Shown here: positions 1 to 13,000 of the stretch, piece after piece
Layout: each line of letters starts with the position of its first letter
Numbering within the stretch: position 1 is the first letter of the stretch
NCBI RefSeq assembly: GCF_040807025.1
Contig: NC_090942.1
Location: forward strand, 66,110,911 to 66,174,910
Reading direction: 5' to 3'
From: Struthio camelus
Taxonomy: Eukaryota; Chordata; Aves; Struthioniformes; Struthionidae
Length of the DNA stretch: 64,000 nt
Notes under the pieces: model-generated
Seen by the model: the letters and a program-made list of their open reading frames with translations, nothing else
Told to the model about the DNA's origin: nothing
The model's database searches: none
Translations under genes and position numbers: made by a program

Positions 1-2878
1 CTGAAAAATCAAGTGAGGACTGAGAGAGTGTTGGGGAAAAACATCACTGCAAATGATTATATTGTGCTTATAAAACCTTAACTATGTAGTGACAAATTTA
101 ATTTGAGGATTAAGTAAAGAAAGCACACTATTGGCACAGACACTTTATTTTATTCAGCATCGTTTTCCCATCCAAATATCGTTAATTCTGATGTTTACAT
201 TGGAGGATTGACCAAAAAGCTTTCTCTGTATATATTCCTATGTCACTTAACATCCTGTACAAGCAGTTATGTAGAAAAGCAGACAACCTGCTCTGAAATA
301 CTAATTAATGTAGAGTGTTTACTGACATTACATCACACCAAAAACAACTACACTTCCATTACGCTGGCCTTCTTTACCCTTTCCTGCTTATGTGGCTGTT
401 GAATCCAGTCCATATTTAATTTGGAAATGGATTAGTTAATGAGGTGGTAGAATCAATTACTAGCTTGGCAGCAAGGCGGTGGAAACTATCCAGCAAACAC
501 TTTCTGATTTGAAAGTTTTCAGTAAAGGGTAGCAAAGAGGAGGAAAAAAAATCCTGGAGTGGACCTTCTTCCAAAACCTAGCTTCCCTCTGGAATGATCT
601 GACCACAGTTCCCTCTTGCAGTGATTTATCCTTTCTCAGGGTTGTGTGGGGTGGTTGACCAGAACAGCTATCAAGAAAAAAGCATTTGTACAATATTTAT
701 TCCAAAACAGAGGAACGGCATAAATCTATTAAAAACTAACTACAGAAAATCCACTTTGGTCAAGCAGTAAATATTCTGGGATAAAAGTGATACTCCAGAA
801 ATACTTTCTCAGGGGAGTTGTTCTGGAGTAATTTTAAAGCTTCATCTTATTTTGCAGCTGTTGCTCAGCAGAGTTTCCTCAAATGCATTTCCCCTCATGG
901 TACAGGGTAAGGAAGCCAGAAATTATTTCAGCCAAACCTTTTGAGGCTTTCTTTCTCTCTGCTGAGCACTGGTGTCAGAAACCCTTTAATATAATGCTTC
1001 AGAAACCTGAAGCATGCTGTTTCACTTAGGTTCAGCACACCTTCAGGAGAACTAAAACTAAATGCCTCTCCACCAAATGAATTTGTAGAAGAAATAAAAG
1101 GATTGGAGGAAAAAGGCCTAACCATTTTTTCACTGAAATATCTTTTGGCTAGTATAGAGTACACGGAGGTGATCCATTTTCCTGACGATGTTAATAAAAC
1201 TTCTGCTAGAGGGGTGCATCTCAAAGTGCAGGCAAATCCAACCTGCTACAATTGCCATGGCAGTACCTCTGTTTTCAGCTCTTTTCATGTAGTTTTAACA
1301 TAGGGTAAAAACAAAGCTTCCAGCTCTTGTTGTCAAGCAATGCTGAGTGATGTCAAGCAGATTTGTATTCTTTTTGCTGGAAAAGAGCAAATATTTTTAT
1401 ATTCTCTAATACTGAGAATTAAAACCGAGGCTCAGATACCAGTGGGGACACAAATCTGGAACCTCTTATGAAGAAAAGGATGCTTGGTGCTGTCAGGGAG
1501 AGTGCAGAATCGAGCCTGGGTCCAGGTGAGACATGCAAAACAAAAGAAACTACTGGCTCCCATCACAGCACATTAGCTCTAAAGGCCAGGCTGTGCCTCA
1601 GGTGAATCAATCAGATGAATGAACCTGATCTGAAGAGGAGATCTGTGAGTGAGACCAGCAGAGCATGCAGCTCATGCTATGAGAGCTCACTAGCTGAGTG
1701 GGTAGCCTTCGGAGAGCATGTGAGTGTGGAGTGATGTTAAGGGGGAAGAATAGAGCAGAGCTGTGGAAATCTGCAGCGTGGACCAGTTTCTGGCTGGTTT
1801 GTGCTAGCATTACTTCGTGGACTGCAGTGGAACCAAGCTGACTTACAGGAACTGAACATATTTGGGTCGGCAAGTGCTTTTTAGGACTTTTCTATCATAA
1901 AGCTGTGTGTTGCTAACAAGAAGTAAACTTTGAAAGCACTTTAAAAGTCATGAAATCAGGAAATCTGTGTTTTGAAAGCAATGATATGAATTCCATGGAT
2001 TGAGGGGAGAAGGGGAGAAATAGGGATGGTGTTGGTGCTGTTTCCTCAGCTAGGATTAGACCAGTCTTGCAATATTGCTGCTTACAGTTCTTTTTCCAGA
2101 GTGATATTGAAGCCTGGATTTGCCGGTGGCAACTGTTAGATACAGCTGATATTCTGCCTTTTTAAAAATGACAGCTGATGTTAATAGCTTGTAGCCTTCA
2201 ATTGTGAAGGGAAAAGCAAACCAACCCATTTCTGCTAATAATGTTTACATGAGTCGTAAGGCAGGCTGTTTTATCCTTTCCTACAGTCAAGATAAAATAA
2301 ACCAAATTGGACTGACCGAAGAAGGGAAGAACGAGGTGTATACGTGTGTCTTTTTTCAACCAGTTTCTTCCCTCTCATTCTCCACATCCTGTTTTCAACA
2401 ACATAAATTAAATGAATTATGAAAGAAGGGAAACTCGGCATCGCAGAGTACAAAGAAATTCAGCACATCTACTTCCTTTATCTGGAGACAGAATGCCACC
2501 TAGTCACAACTTCAGCTAGTCCTTTTCAGAGCCCTGCTAACCACAAACTGGCTGAACATGGCAGTTTGACAGGGGTAGATTGGTTCTTATTGTTTTGCTA
2601 TTGTTTTTCATTAAAGCTCCTGTCATTCTGCTGCTGGTGACTTTGGTGCTGTGCAAGTGTCATATTTCCTACTGTAAGACCTTTTTGTGGTGAAGCTACA
2701 AGCAGCCTCACAGATGAGAATTTAAACAACTGCCAGACACAAAATTAAGAAATTATAATCCCAAAGCAGTGTGAAATCAGCCATAAATTCAAAACATTTC
2801 TCATTTAATGTTTTTAGTTCTTCAGCTCTAACATTATAGTGAATTTTTGATTATTTCAAAGTAAGGTGCACAGAAGGA

Positions 2879-2908
2879 GTGTGTGTGTATATGTATGTGT
2901 GTGTGCGC
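2879..2908. repeat. TG/TA dinucleotide microsatellite
   Basis: Imperfect GTGTGTGTATATGTATGTGTGTGTG run, likely polymorphic. Confidence 0.85.
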
Positions 2909-5900
2909 TGCTCCTCAGTAAACTATGGTTATATTTATTTTGCATGTTAGAAATATCATAGATAACTGAAGCGGTTTTAATTATGGCATCTCATGGACTG
3001 GCCACAGAATCTAGAATTTCTTCAGCTACAGTTCTTCATGGATTAATTTACTGTGTGTCTTAGTTTATAACAGTGGGACTGCTTTCAGTGTCTGGGCTAG
3101 ATGGTTTAGAGGTCACTTGAGATGTTGTAGTCCACTGCAGTGTAGACATCTGCTAAATGTAGATGACTGAATCAAAGTGTAATTTCAGCCAACAAAAGCA
3201 GCAATAAAAGGATTTGGCAGTAGGAATAGGACAACGCGAGTTTTGGGATACTGTAAAGATTTCAAAGATGTTGGAGAAACAGCAGCCACAGCTATTAGCA
3301 ACAATTTAAAAGCAAGACCATAGGAGTAAGACAAGAGAAGCTATCACAAAAGCTTCTGCAATTAATCATGGTAGAGAAGGCCTCTTGGCTGGGGTAAGGA
3401 AGACAGGGTGTTTGGCTTGTTGGACTTGAGTGTATGGAGGAACTTGGAGCTGTGACAGTTGAGGAGGGCACCCTGCCACAAACCTGCCTTCCACTTTGCC
3501 CTTCCAGGGTCATATTTAAAGCTCTGGTGAATGTGTGCACTTGCAGGGTAGCCAATGAGATTTACAGAGTCTTAAAAACATTTGAGCTGCCCTCAGCTTT
3601 GTCTGAGAATAGCCAGTGTGCCCAATACATCACCAAGCAACTTGGAGGGGTACACAAGGTTTTTAATGTAAGACTTTCTAGCACAGTCCAAAGATTCTGT
3701 CACAACACATGCCAGCAGTGATTCATTGCCTCTCAGTTATCACGTGATTAAAGTCTATTGCTACAACCTCCTCTCTTTCATTCATTCTAATTATTACTTT
3801 GTTTTTGAAAAAAATCATCATGTTCTCATCTTTTTTCCATATAAAACCATCAGCTTGTCAAAAGAGAGAAGTTGGAAAAAATTCCTTTCCTTTTCACTTT
3901 GTCTGGCTTCTTTCAAACTGAGCTATGCAAAGTTCTAGTGCAGCCTGACAAGTCCTAACTGCTGAGATTTAACAGGCACTGGGACAGTGGTGGTGGGAGG
4001 GAAACGGGGTAATTGTTCCAGAAAGGGCTTTGCTGCAAGCTACTGTGTCTGTGGGGGCTCTTAGAGACACCTTAGGAGAGGAAATGGAGCAGAGGGAATC
4101 AAGTTCAGCAGGAAAGCAATGGATGTAGGAATAGAGAAATATGTTATAAACTTTTTCTTTCAATCTAAGAAGAGCTGCTGATTTTAAACAGCCAGGAAAA
4201 GTGGAAACTTATTTCTGTGATGGAACTTGCCCCTGGAAAGGAAGTAGAAGATCCTGATTATTATGTGGTATGCTTTCTGTTGAGACAGAGGACTTATTTT
4301 ACTACCTGGACTAAGATGGAAGGATTGCTGTGCTACAAGCAGGCCATCTATGACTGTATTAGGCATGGTAATGTTCTTTTCTTTACAGCTATTAATACTA
4401 TGGCTCCAGTTGGCCTGTTTTTCTGCATTATCTGCTGGGTATGCCTGATAAACAGGCAATGGAAGAGACTGCTATATTCCTAAGAAAGTATTGGTTTGAG
4501 TCTAAGAAATATTCTCTTCCAGAGTTAGGAAGAGAGCTTCCAGCCTACAATATGCAAAGCCCTAGTCAAACCGGGCAGTTTAAGTCATCACTCCGCATCA
4601 GATGCGGACATCATCAAGTGGTGGTGTCATTCTGAAATTAACTTCGTAAGACTGTGGGACTGCACCAGGACGGTGCCGCCTTCTTACTTTATCCTTTCAT
4701 GCTGTTCAGATGCCTCTCAGTAGAGGGATATTTGTTCAGGCAATACTCTTGACTTGCTTCCTTATTCAGATCTCTAGTTCAGTGCTAGCTGCAGTTATAA
4801 CTGTTGACATATTTAGGCAGCCAGATAATATTTTACGGGTGACGCTAGCAGGGTGGGGAGCAGAGACATGATGAAGAGGGAGCTCTGCAGAAAACTATCT
4901 GCATTTGTGAAAGTAAAGTTTAAGCTTATTTGCCCCTGTAATTCTGTACCTTTTTCTTTTTGCAGAAGGGAGCATGTTCTAAATAACATTTAGATATCAT
5001 AGAATACATAGGGACACAGACCCTCTGTGACTATATTGTGACTTTCTTCTCCCACCAGCTGGAACAGCAATTGAGTTTACTGCTGGAAAAATATCTCCTG
5101 TCTGTCTTCTCAGTTGCTGCCTTTCCAGATGGCACATAGAAGCCAAGTTTCTCTTCAGCTTTTATCACACCCAGTTTCTTAATCAGAAGCTGCTGTGGGA
5201 GCTCCTCTTTCTCCTAAGTTATTCCAGACTCTCGCACTCGGGAGGCAGGAATTCACTCGGGAGTCACCTTGGCCCAGAGACTCTTTGCAACGTTCCTGCA
5301 AGCATGTGCCCGACTTCTGCCTCACTATATGAGGAGCCATCAAGGCATTAGTTACCACTCTTCATCAGCTACAGTTTCTATTTATCCAGGTTTGGCTCCC
5401 CAGACAGACACTACTTTCCCTGTCTTTCACATTCAGCATGTCTCCAGGGGACCAAGCACTCTAGCACTTGTCCTCTGGGCTCCATCTTCCCTTATTGCCA
5501 CACACTCAGAGCCATTAGTGCTGCTAGTGGTGGAGCCAGACTTTCTTCTCGTCAGCATCACCAAACAAGGAAGTGCTACTTCTAGCAGTCGTTCAGCTCC
5601 TGAAAACTGCGTATGAGGATGATAGTTCCAGGCTCTTCTGAAAACCTTTCTTCTCTTTTCATTTTCATTTCTCCTTTTCATTTGAACTGTTCACCTTTGA
5701 TTAACAGATCTCTGAACGGAAAGAACAACTTGTCACATAGCATCGCTCTAGGCCTCCTTTGTAGTCAGTGAGGAGCAGTGGGAGGCTTTGCGGTACTCTC
5801 TACCTCATCCTCAAGGAGGCATCTGAAACTATTTAGAGGACTGGTACTCTGAAGGCGCCTGTGTTTTCCCTCCTGACTCTACAGGGAGTCTGAAGTGCCT

Positions 5901-8596
5901 AGTTCACCTACAGATATCCATGTTGTAGGCAGATGAAATTAGGTGAGAGAAAGCTGATCTCTCTCCTAGCCTAGACTCTGATCTGTCCTTCAAAGGGTAG
6001 AATATACTAATTTATAATACGTTCTTCAGTGCTATCCCTGCCTTACATACAATGGCAGATAATCAGGCACCATTTTTCAAGGTCTTAATTATAACCTCAA
6101 AGCTTAGCCTATAGGTTAACTTCATAGGTCTGGAAAAATGTAGGAAGAGTGCCTTTACTTTTATCTTATGCTGTGTTGCAGCAAAGTGACTCCCTCCTCC
6201 TGGTCCCTACCTTGGGGAGCACTGAGTGGAGGCAGCTGGAGCTGAGCCTTGTTGACTACAGCTGCTGCTGCAGTTCAGGAAAAGGGCCTGGGGGGTCTGT
6301 GGGAACAGTGGCTAAAAGGAACCTGCCAGGAGTGACCATGGGGATGTGGGAGAGCAGTTGGTGCTTTGAGGAGGCATATATGGGCCAGGTATGGAGTACT
6401 GTAAGAATGGGAACACCAGGGCAAAGAAAAGAGTGAGGCCAGATAGAGCTTTTGATTCAGCTCCGGTCCTATGCAATTTTGTCATCTTGCCCCTTTTTGC
6501 CTAACCATTATCTTTGACTGAGAGGCTCCCACCACTCTAGTTTTTAAACTGTGAGATGTTTCACAGCACAGATTATCTCAGTCCAGAGGAAGTGCAGTTA
6601 AGCATCTACAGTGGGTGCAGGGTAGTTATTTAAAAAAAAAAAATTCCTTGGACATAATGGCAGCATTTTGCCAATACTCTGCAACTCAGTAAACAAGCCT
6701 AGAGCACTGATTCATAGCCAGCGGAAAAAAGGATTGCAATTCTCACTATTAACACTTCTCATTTCTGATTTGACAGTAGCTGATAGAAATCCTTTAATAG
6801 ACTGACCTCTGCTGAGCGCACACCTGGAAGGAAATGAATCTGTGAGTTAATGTGCCACAAGGTATTGCATGGACTTTGCTCAGGAATAATTTGTACAAAT
6901 TGCTGATACAAACAGATTCAAACAAAAGAAGCCTTTTATGATGGCAGCTAATGGCAGGCAGACTTAGAGGAAGTATCTGACTTAACGGTGCACTTCAGTC
7001 ACAGGTCCACAGGTTCCCTGCTGTTCCATCTGAGCTTGGATCCAGACACAAATACAGCCCACCCTTTGCAACAGCTACTCATGATAGTAAGTTCTCCCTT
7101 GCACATGTAATTCACATGTAAGTAACTGTTCTTCACTGTGAGGAAGTGTTTAAGAGTTTAGCACCAGGTTAAGAAAGGAGACACAGATAAATGGGTGAAA
7201 ATACCACATATGGGGAAATTCAAGTTTTAGTGTACTCCTGGGGCACAGGACAGTTCCTCAGATTCTCCTTGATTCAGCATTTCAGGATAAATCATCTCCC
7301 TGAGAGCTAGTTTTTGCTAGGGCTGGTCTTTGTGGTAAAATTCACTTGCAATTTGGGTTCCGAAGGGGAATATATGAGGCTCTAGACTAGTCAGTGCTTC
7401 ATATTTAAAGCCAAAAGGTTACTGTAAAGAGGTAGGTTAATATCATGCATCAATCTACGTTTAACTTCAGATAAAAACCAATCTTTATCATTTCATGCTT
7501 CTTGTCCCTTGAGGTGCTCACTGGGCCTTTCAGCATAGTCTGAGTAGAGATGCTTCAGAAAATGCCTCACATTTGCCTCCAGTAATCAACCAAAAACAGT
7601 CCTGAGGGGAGGAAAAAGTGCTATTTCCCACAAAGCTTTGCCAGGTGATTTATAACACTAACATGTTTGAATGCTAAATCTGCTTGATTGAAAGCAGGGA
7701 CTGAACTGCTTTTCTGCATGCATTAGATCATCTGAGTAGAGAATCAGTCTCAGGAAAACTGGCTGTAGCTGTTCCTTTTCGTGGTTTAACTTTTCCTTAG
7801 TGCAAGGATGGCTGACTGTGCCTCTCCTTGGAGCATGTAGACGCAGTATTGATGGCCAACACTGAAGGCCCCACCATGTGAGCAGTAAAACATAGGCAAA
7901 GGTGCATTCTCATGATATCAGAGGAACAGACACTCCTTCCTCAGTGGTCCTGCAGAGTGTGGAGCAAACTGATTTTTATATTACAGAAGCCGTTAAGGGA
8001 ACCCTGGGAGCCTCTCAGTGGTAAAGCTATGTAAATGTATCTTCTGGTGGAGTTATTCTGCTACAGAATAGGCTAGCTGTCTCTGAAATGGAGGTCGGGA
8101 TCAATGCATTCACAAACAGCGCTAGTCACTCGCTTAATCCTCCTTCAGTCTTGATGGAACTTTTTTATATTTTCCCTCTTTCAGAAGAAAAACTGAGTTT
8201 TATTTTTGAAGACTATATAAATCCTCAGTCCCACCATCACAGTAAAATAGAAACTGTGCCTCCTGTGGATCTTAAATCTTCCTCTCCCTTGCCATGACCA
8301 GTCTATAATAATGTTATGATGTGATACTGAACATGGAAGCTTTCTTGTCTTGAGGGAAGATAATAGGTAGAGGGTAGGGCCAAACAAAATGGAGATCTCT
8401 TCCAGCCCGATGAAATGCAATGCCTTGTGCTAAGTGGAAAATAGCCTACTTGACACCTTTTTCTGACTACTAGATTTTTCTTTACAGGTGAAGAGCAAAC
8501 CAGAAAAGTGGCTCTAACAAGCAATTAATCAGTGCACACGCACAATGGATTTTTTGCTTTCTTTTTCTTCTGCATATAGGTTGAATGTGAAAACCG

Positions 8597-8607
8597 CCCC
8601 CCCCCCC
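8597..8607. repeat. C11 homopolymer
   Basis: Eleven consecutive C after ACCG, then AAAA. A similar C11 run is at 48872-48882. Confidence 0.9.
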
Positions 8608-9087
8608 AAAACCTATAGTTAAAACACTGATGTTTACAAGTTTTTGTTTTCATTTTCTACTTCTGAGGCACCTCACATGCGTGTTATTCATTGGGGAGAA
8701 TAAATTTACTGAGGGGCTTAAATGTCTGCTGATAGGACCTGTCTGGACTCATAGCCCATTAGAATCCTACTGCTATACACAAAAATGGCAAACACCATCA
8801 ACTTTGCCTGTTCCTATCCATATTTTACAAGCCATTGACTCTGTTCTGCTCTCATTAATTCTTTTTGAGCAATTATTTTTCTCCCTTTATTTTGCACTCA
8901 TCCTCACTGCTCTGTGCAACAAGCAAGAAGTATTTAGCAGATGTTTCTGCTTTATGGACTCTGGCGTTCCATGCTCGGTTGTTTTTTGACAACTAGAAAT
9001 CCTGACTGGGATGTTTAATTTTCCTCACAAGAGTTTTGGGAGCACCATGGAATAACAGTCTAATTGGTACTAATTCCTGTAGCCTGT

Positions 9088-9143
9088 ATTAACATTAGTT
9101 AATAATAATAGTTAATAGTAGTTAATAATAATTAGTTAATTTT
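9088..9143. repeat. AT-rich (TTAATA)-type imperfect simple repeat
   Basis: Repeated TTAATAATAATAG/TTAATAGTAG units with little else, abutting the 5' end of the CR1 copy. It may mark the insertion target or have expanded after insertion. Confidence 0.7.
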
Positions 9144-9144
9144 G

Positions 9145-10024
9145 GGGACAGAATGTACCCTTAGCAAATTTGCAGATGATGCTAGATTGGGGGAAAGTTT
9201 AACGTGATGAACAGTAGGGCTACAGTCCAAAGGAACTTGAGGACTGGGCCAGCAGGAACCTCATGAAGTCCACGAAGGAGAATTGCAAAGCTCAGCACCT
9301 GGAGGAAAATAATCTCAGACATCAATGCAAGCTGGGAACTGACTGGCTGAGTAGCTGCCCTGCTAAAAAGGACTTGTGGGTTGCAGCGGGTGCCAACTAG
9401 TGTGCTAGTTAACAGTGTGCTCTTATTGCAAACACGGAGAATCACAAAGCAGGTGATGTTTGGGGGAGTGTGGCCAGCAGACCATCTAGAGGGGGGAATA
9501 ATTCAGCACGCATGAGGCTGCATCTGGAATAGTTTCCAGTTTTGAGACCTCCCCAGGAAGGGAAGAAACTGGAGAGGGTCGAGTAGAGGGCTACTGGGAT
9601 GGCTAGGGGCCTGAGGCATAGACCTATGATGAGGAGCTGAGAAGTTGGGCTAGTTTAGCCTGGTGAAGAGGCTATGGGGCAATTGAACAGCAGCATACAG
9701 CTACTTGAGCAGGAGCTGTAGCGATGCCGCAGACCAACCCTTCTCGGTAGTGACAGAGAGTATAGCAAGGTACAGCAGCCACATGTTGCAGCTTAGGTAG
9801 TTCAGGTTAGAGGTCATGAAAAAATTCTTCACCAGGAGGGTGGCGCTGGGACAGGTTACTTGGAAAGGTCGGGCAATCTCTGTCCTTGGAGAACTTCAGG
9901 ATTCAGCAACGCAAAGCAAGAGCTGATCTGATCTAGTGTTGGCAATAGTCCTGCTTCGTGCGGGATATAGGACCAGAGGCATTCAGAGGACCCTTGCAGC
10001 CAATACCTCTATGATTGTATGAAT
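9145..10024 (+). mobile_element. CR1-family LINE, 5'-truncated 3' part
   Basis: The stretch begins with the CR1 reverse-transcriptase-end signature (GACAGAATGTACCC, then TTAGCAAATTTGCAGATGAT), corresponding to the protein motif KFADD. It runs colinearly through other CR1 landmarks: AACCTCATGAAGTCCA, AAGGACTTG, the 'gag agggtc' block near 9571, TTCTTCACCAGGAGGGTGG at about 9825, and ends with the CR1-style tail CTATGATTGTATGAA near 10009-10023. All frames are broken, so it is a dead fossil copy. It is 5'-truncated, as nearly all CR1 copies are, and lies directly after an AT-rich TTAATAA-type stretch. Confidence 0.88.
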
Positions 10025-13000
10025 TTGCAGGGTGTAATAAGCCAATCTGAGAGCATTCCTATTGCAGTCAAATGTTAATTGAACAGTCTATAGTTATGAA
10101 GTGTTACTGAGAAGTGAACTACATCTTCACTTGCAATGGGAAAATTGTGCCTAATACAAAGCTGCAACAGACGTGACTCCCAGGTGGGATGAACGTAGGG
10201 CAACTCTTTCTACTGACTTGTGCCCCAGTTCTGGATGGCTTCTAAGCATATGCCAACATTTAAACGTGTACTTTGTTTTAAGTATTTGCATCTATCTGTC
10301 TTTTGATAACAGTCCAGAAGTATGCACATGATGCTGTGATGAACCAAAGCTTTTGCAAGACCTTAGCTGGCTCCTGGTGGTAGTTTTATTCCTGAAGTGC
10401 CTCAGCTGTCGCTCACTCTGAATAATCAAGTCAGACAAGCTGAATATGCATTTTACATTGTGCACATCTGTGTCCCATATTCAGGTTACCAGTTAACAAA
10501 ATAACATATCTGTATTCCAAATGAAACTTCCATGAAAACATAAGCCATGTTCTCATGAGTACAGTCCTTTCTAGAAAGAACTCTCCTCAACAGCTGCAGA
10601 AGCAATAAATATTTCAGTGAGAATGTTTGCAGTCCCTTGCAAAATCTCAGCCAAAACAGCCGAGGGGCACCTTGAAAAGTAAAGTTAGAATCTGCAAGAA
10701 GTCCATGACATTCTTTAGTGTTTTATCAGGTTTTTGGCTTGTTGCACTAAAGACAAGAATGTTATCGCTCTGGTCATTATACACAGGACTGATTAATTTG
10801 CTGTCACAGAGCTAAAGATGCTATTTCACAGTACCTAGCGTTAGTATGAGTAAAAAGTGTAGAGCCTGGATTCAGAGTGTGCTTCAGGCAAATGAAAACC
10901 TTTGCTGCTAAGGCTCTGTTTTGAGTACTTCCGTATGAAGCTTTGTGGAAGATTGTGTGCTAGACATTCTCATTTAATTGCAGCATTTGGATGATGTGTA
11001 TGTCTGTAAGAGTGTATGGGTGTGTAAGTTTAAGCCTCTTAAATCTCCAAATGCCCATCAGGAAGTTCAATGTACTTTTTCAGAATTGTTTTGTGTTTCT
11101 CTGCCTGTTTTCATCATTCTTTTTCATGTACTTTTGTGATATACACTTATGCCATGGAGATAGTGGTTATATCCATTGCAGAACAATCCTTAGCTGTTTT
11201 CAAGTTGCATTGTGACTAATGCTTTCTTTATCTGACTGATTAGGGCTATAAAATGTCACTTGCTAAGCACAGGTAAGTTAGTGAATCTCCTATTTGATAA
11301 AGGCTTCTTAGCAGTAGAAAGCTAAAAACTTTAATAAATATTACATGCATGTGCCTTAAGAGGAGCTTACAGATCCCTCCTGTTTTTTATTTTCTTTCAA
11401 AAATACAGTACTTAGAGGTTAAAAGGTTCCTAATTTGAACCTGAGCTTCAGAAATGTGTAAAGCTGTATGTTTTGTTAACCTGAACACCTTCTGTAAATC
11501 CTTCGGCCAGCCTCTTGTTGTCCGATATTATGTCTTTGGTTTCTGAAATTTATATGCGCTTAGTGTAACTGAGTTTGCATTACTGTAATATGAATGACTT
11601 GGCCCAGGCAAGGAAGAATAACAAAGTTCAAGTACTGCGACTTTTTGCTTGATCTCCACTCATGATTTAATCTCCATATCAATTATGTACTATAGGAAGC
11701 CAGAGACAGAATTAGTGTCAAGAGAAAACAGAAAGAAAAAATTGCTTGAACATGCAAGATTCTCCAGAGTCAGCTCATTCAGCCATTATACTAAATACAT
11801 TTGTACAAGGTTCTCTTTGTCTCATCATTTTATCCTGAAGCTGTGATTTAGTCAAAGGAAAGAATGGAAAAGTACCACATGGCATAATGTATACAAAACT
11901 CTCATTTGTGCCTTTTCTTAAACTATTACATTGTTCTTTTCTCAGCCCACCGGACAAGCTATGGAGCTTGGAGACTTCTCTACCTCTGCCAGCTGTGCTC
12001 TGTGTAGTGACTTCACTCATTCCTGCTTCCTTTACCATTATAACACAAGTGGCTTATCTGCGACAAAAGTAATATGAAAAGAAATAACATCTGCAACAGT
12101 TGTGTGTCTCTGCAGCTACCCCTTCCTAAGACTTGTGGCTGGACCCCTCAGGTTTAGATAAAAGTTTTAAGTAAATGCAGCAACACCCTTTAAGAGAGAC
12201 AGTGCGTGTCTTGAAAAGGAATCATGCATGAAACAGCAAGCAAGTAATTAAAAAATGTATAGGCCAAGGCTTCCATTGAGTATTGCTATTAAACTCTGTG
12301 GAGCTGGAGTTCTTCTTAAAAGTATACAGTTGAATTAATATAGAAGCCATATGGATGTATAATTGGGAGACTGTTATGTGAAACACAGCCTATATATTTT
12401 TTAAAACTACTACATGCTAATGGCATGAACATTTGATGCTAGAGATGACGTTCAGTGTGTGGCTAAGCATAGAGACTCATAAGCAACTATCCATGGTTGA
12501 CAAACAGAGGTTGGAGCTCAGGGTGAGATTCAGGTCCAGATTATGGTTACCTACATTTAGGTGTCTGAAGGAAGTATCTACAAGCAGTATCAATGTTTGA
12601 TTCAGCTGTCTGCATGTAAATGTCTAACCATCTAAAATGCCTTAAGGTATCTGAAGTATCATCTTTGCACTGGCAGACATGGTGCAGAACTTGAGAGAAT
12701 CTTATGCCCTTCTGACACCAGAAATGAAAGCAATGAAAGATACCTACAATCAACAAAATGGCAGTACAGGCCTATCTATGGGCTTGTGAATTGAGCTCTA
12801 GAGCTCTTATGATCACGTTAGGAGATTAGACATCTAAATCACAGGTAAATACCTACAGGCAGGCATCCAGATTTGTGGGTTTGAATGGTATGAGTAATCG
12901 AAATGAAGAGCCTGTACTGAAGTTGAGGAGGGGTACAAAGCCATTCCATTTTGAATGGAATATCCATAACAGTTTGTTTCTGAATTGTAATACTTGTTAT

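Larger units (their letters stand above)
1..9087. other. Intergenic, no gene seen
   Basis: Only short chance ORFs (the longest 119 codons, none with a recognisable domain) on either strand. Apart from the TG microsatellite and the C11 run I see unique AT-rich DNA. A weak ATCATAGAATACATAG string near 4998 faintly recalls an inverted CR1 tail but has no body. Confidence 0.6.

Noticed and set aside
4990..5035. ATCATAGAATACATAGGGAC string as an inverted CR1 tail
   Set aside because: Only about a dozen bases match and no CR1 body follows, so it was not listed as an element.
9182..9445. 87-codon minus-strand ORF
   Set aside because: Antisense to a dead CR1 LINE copy.
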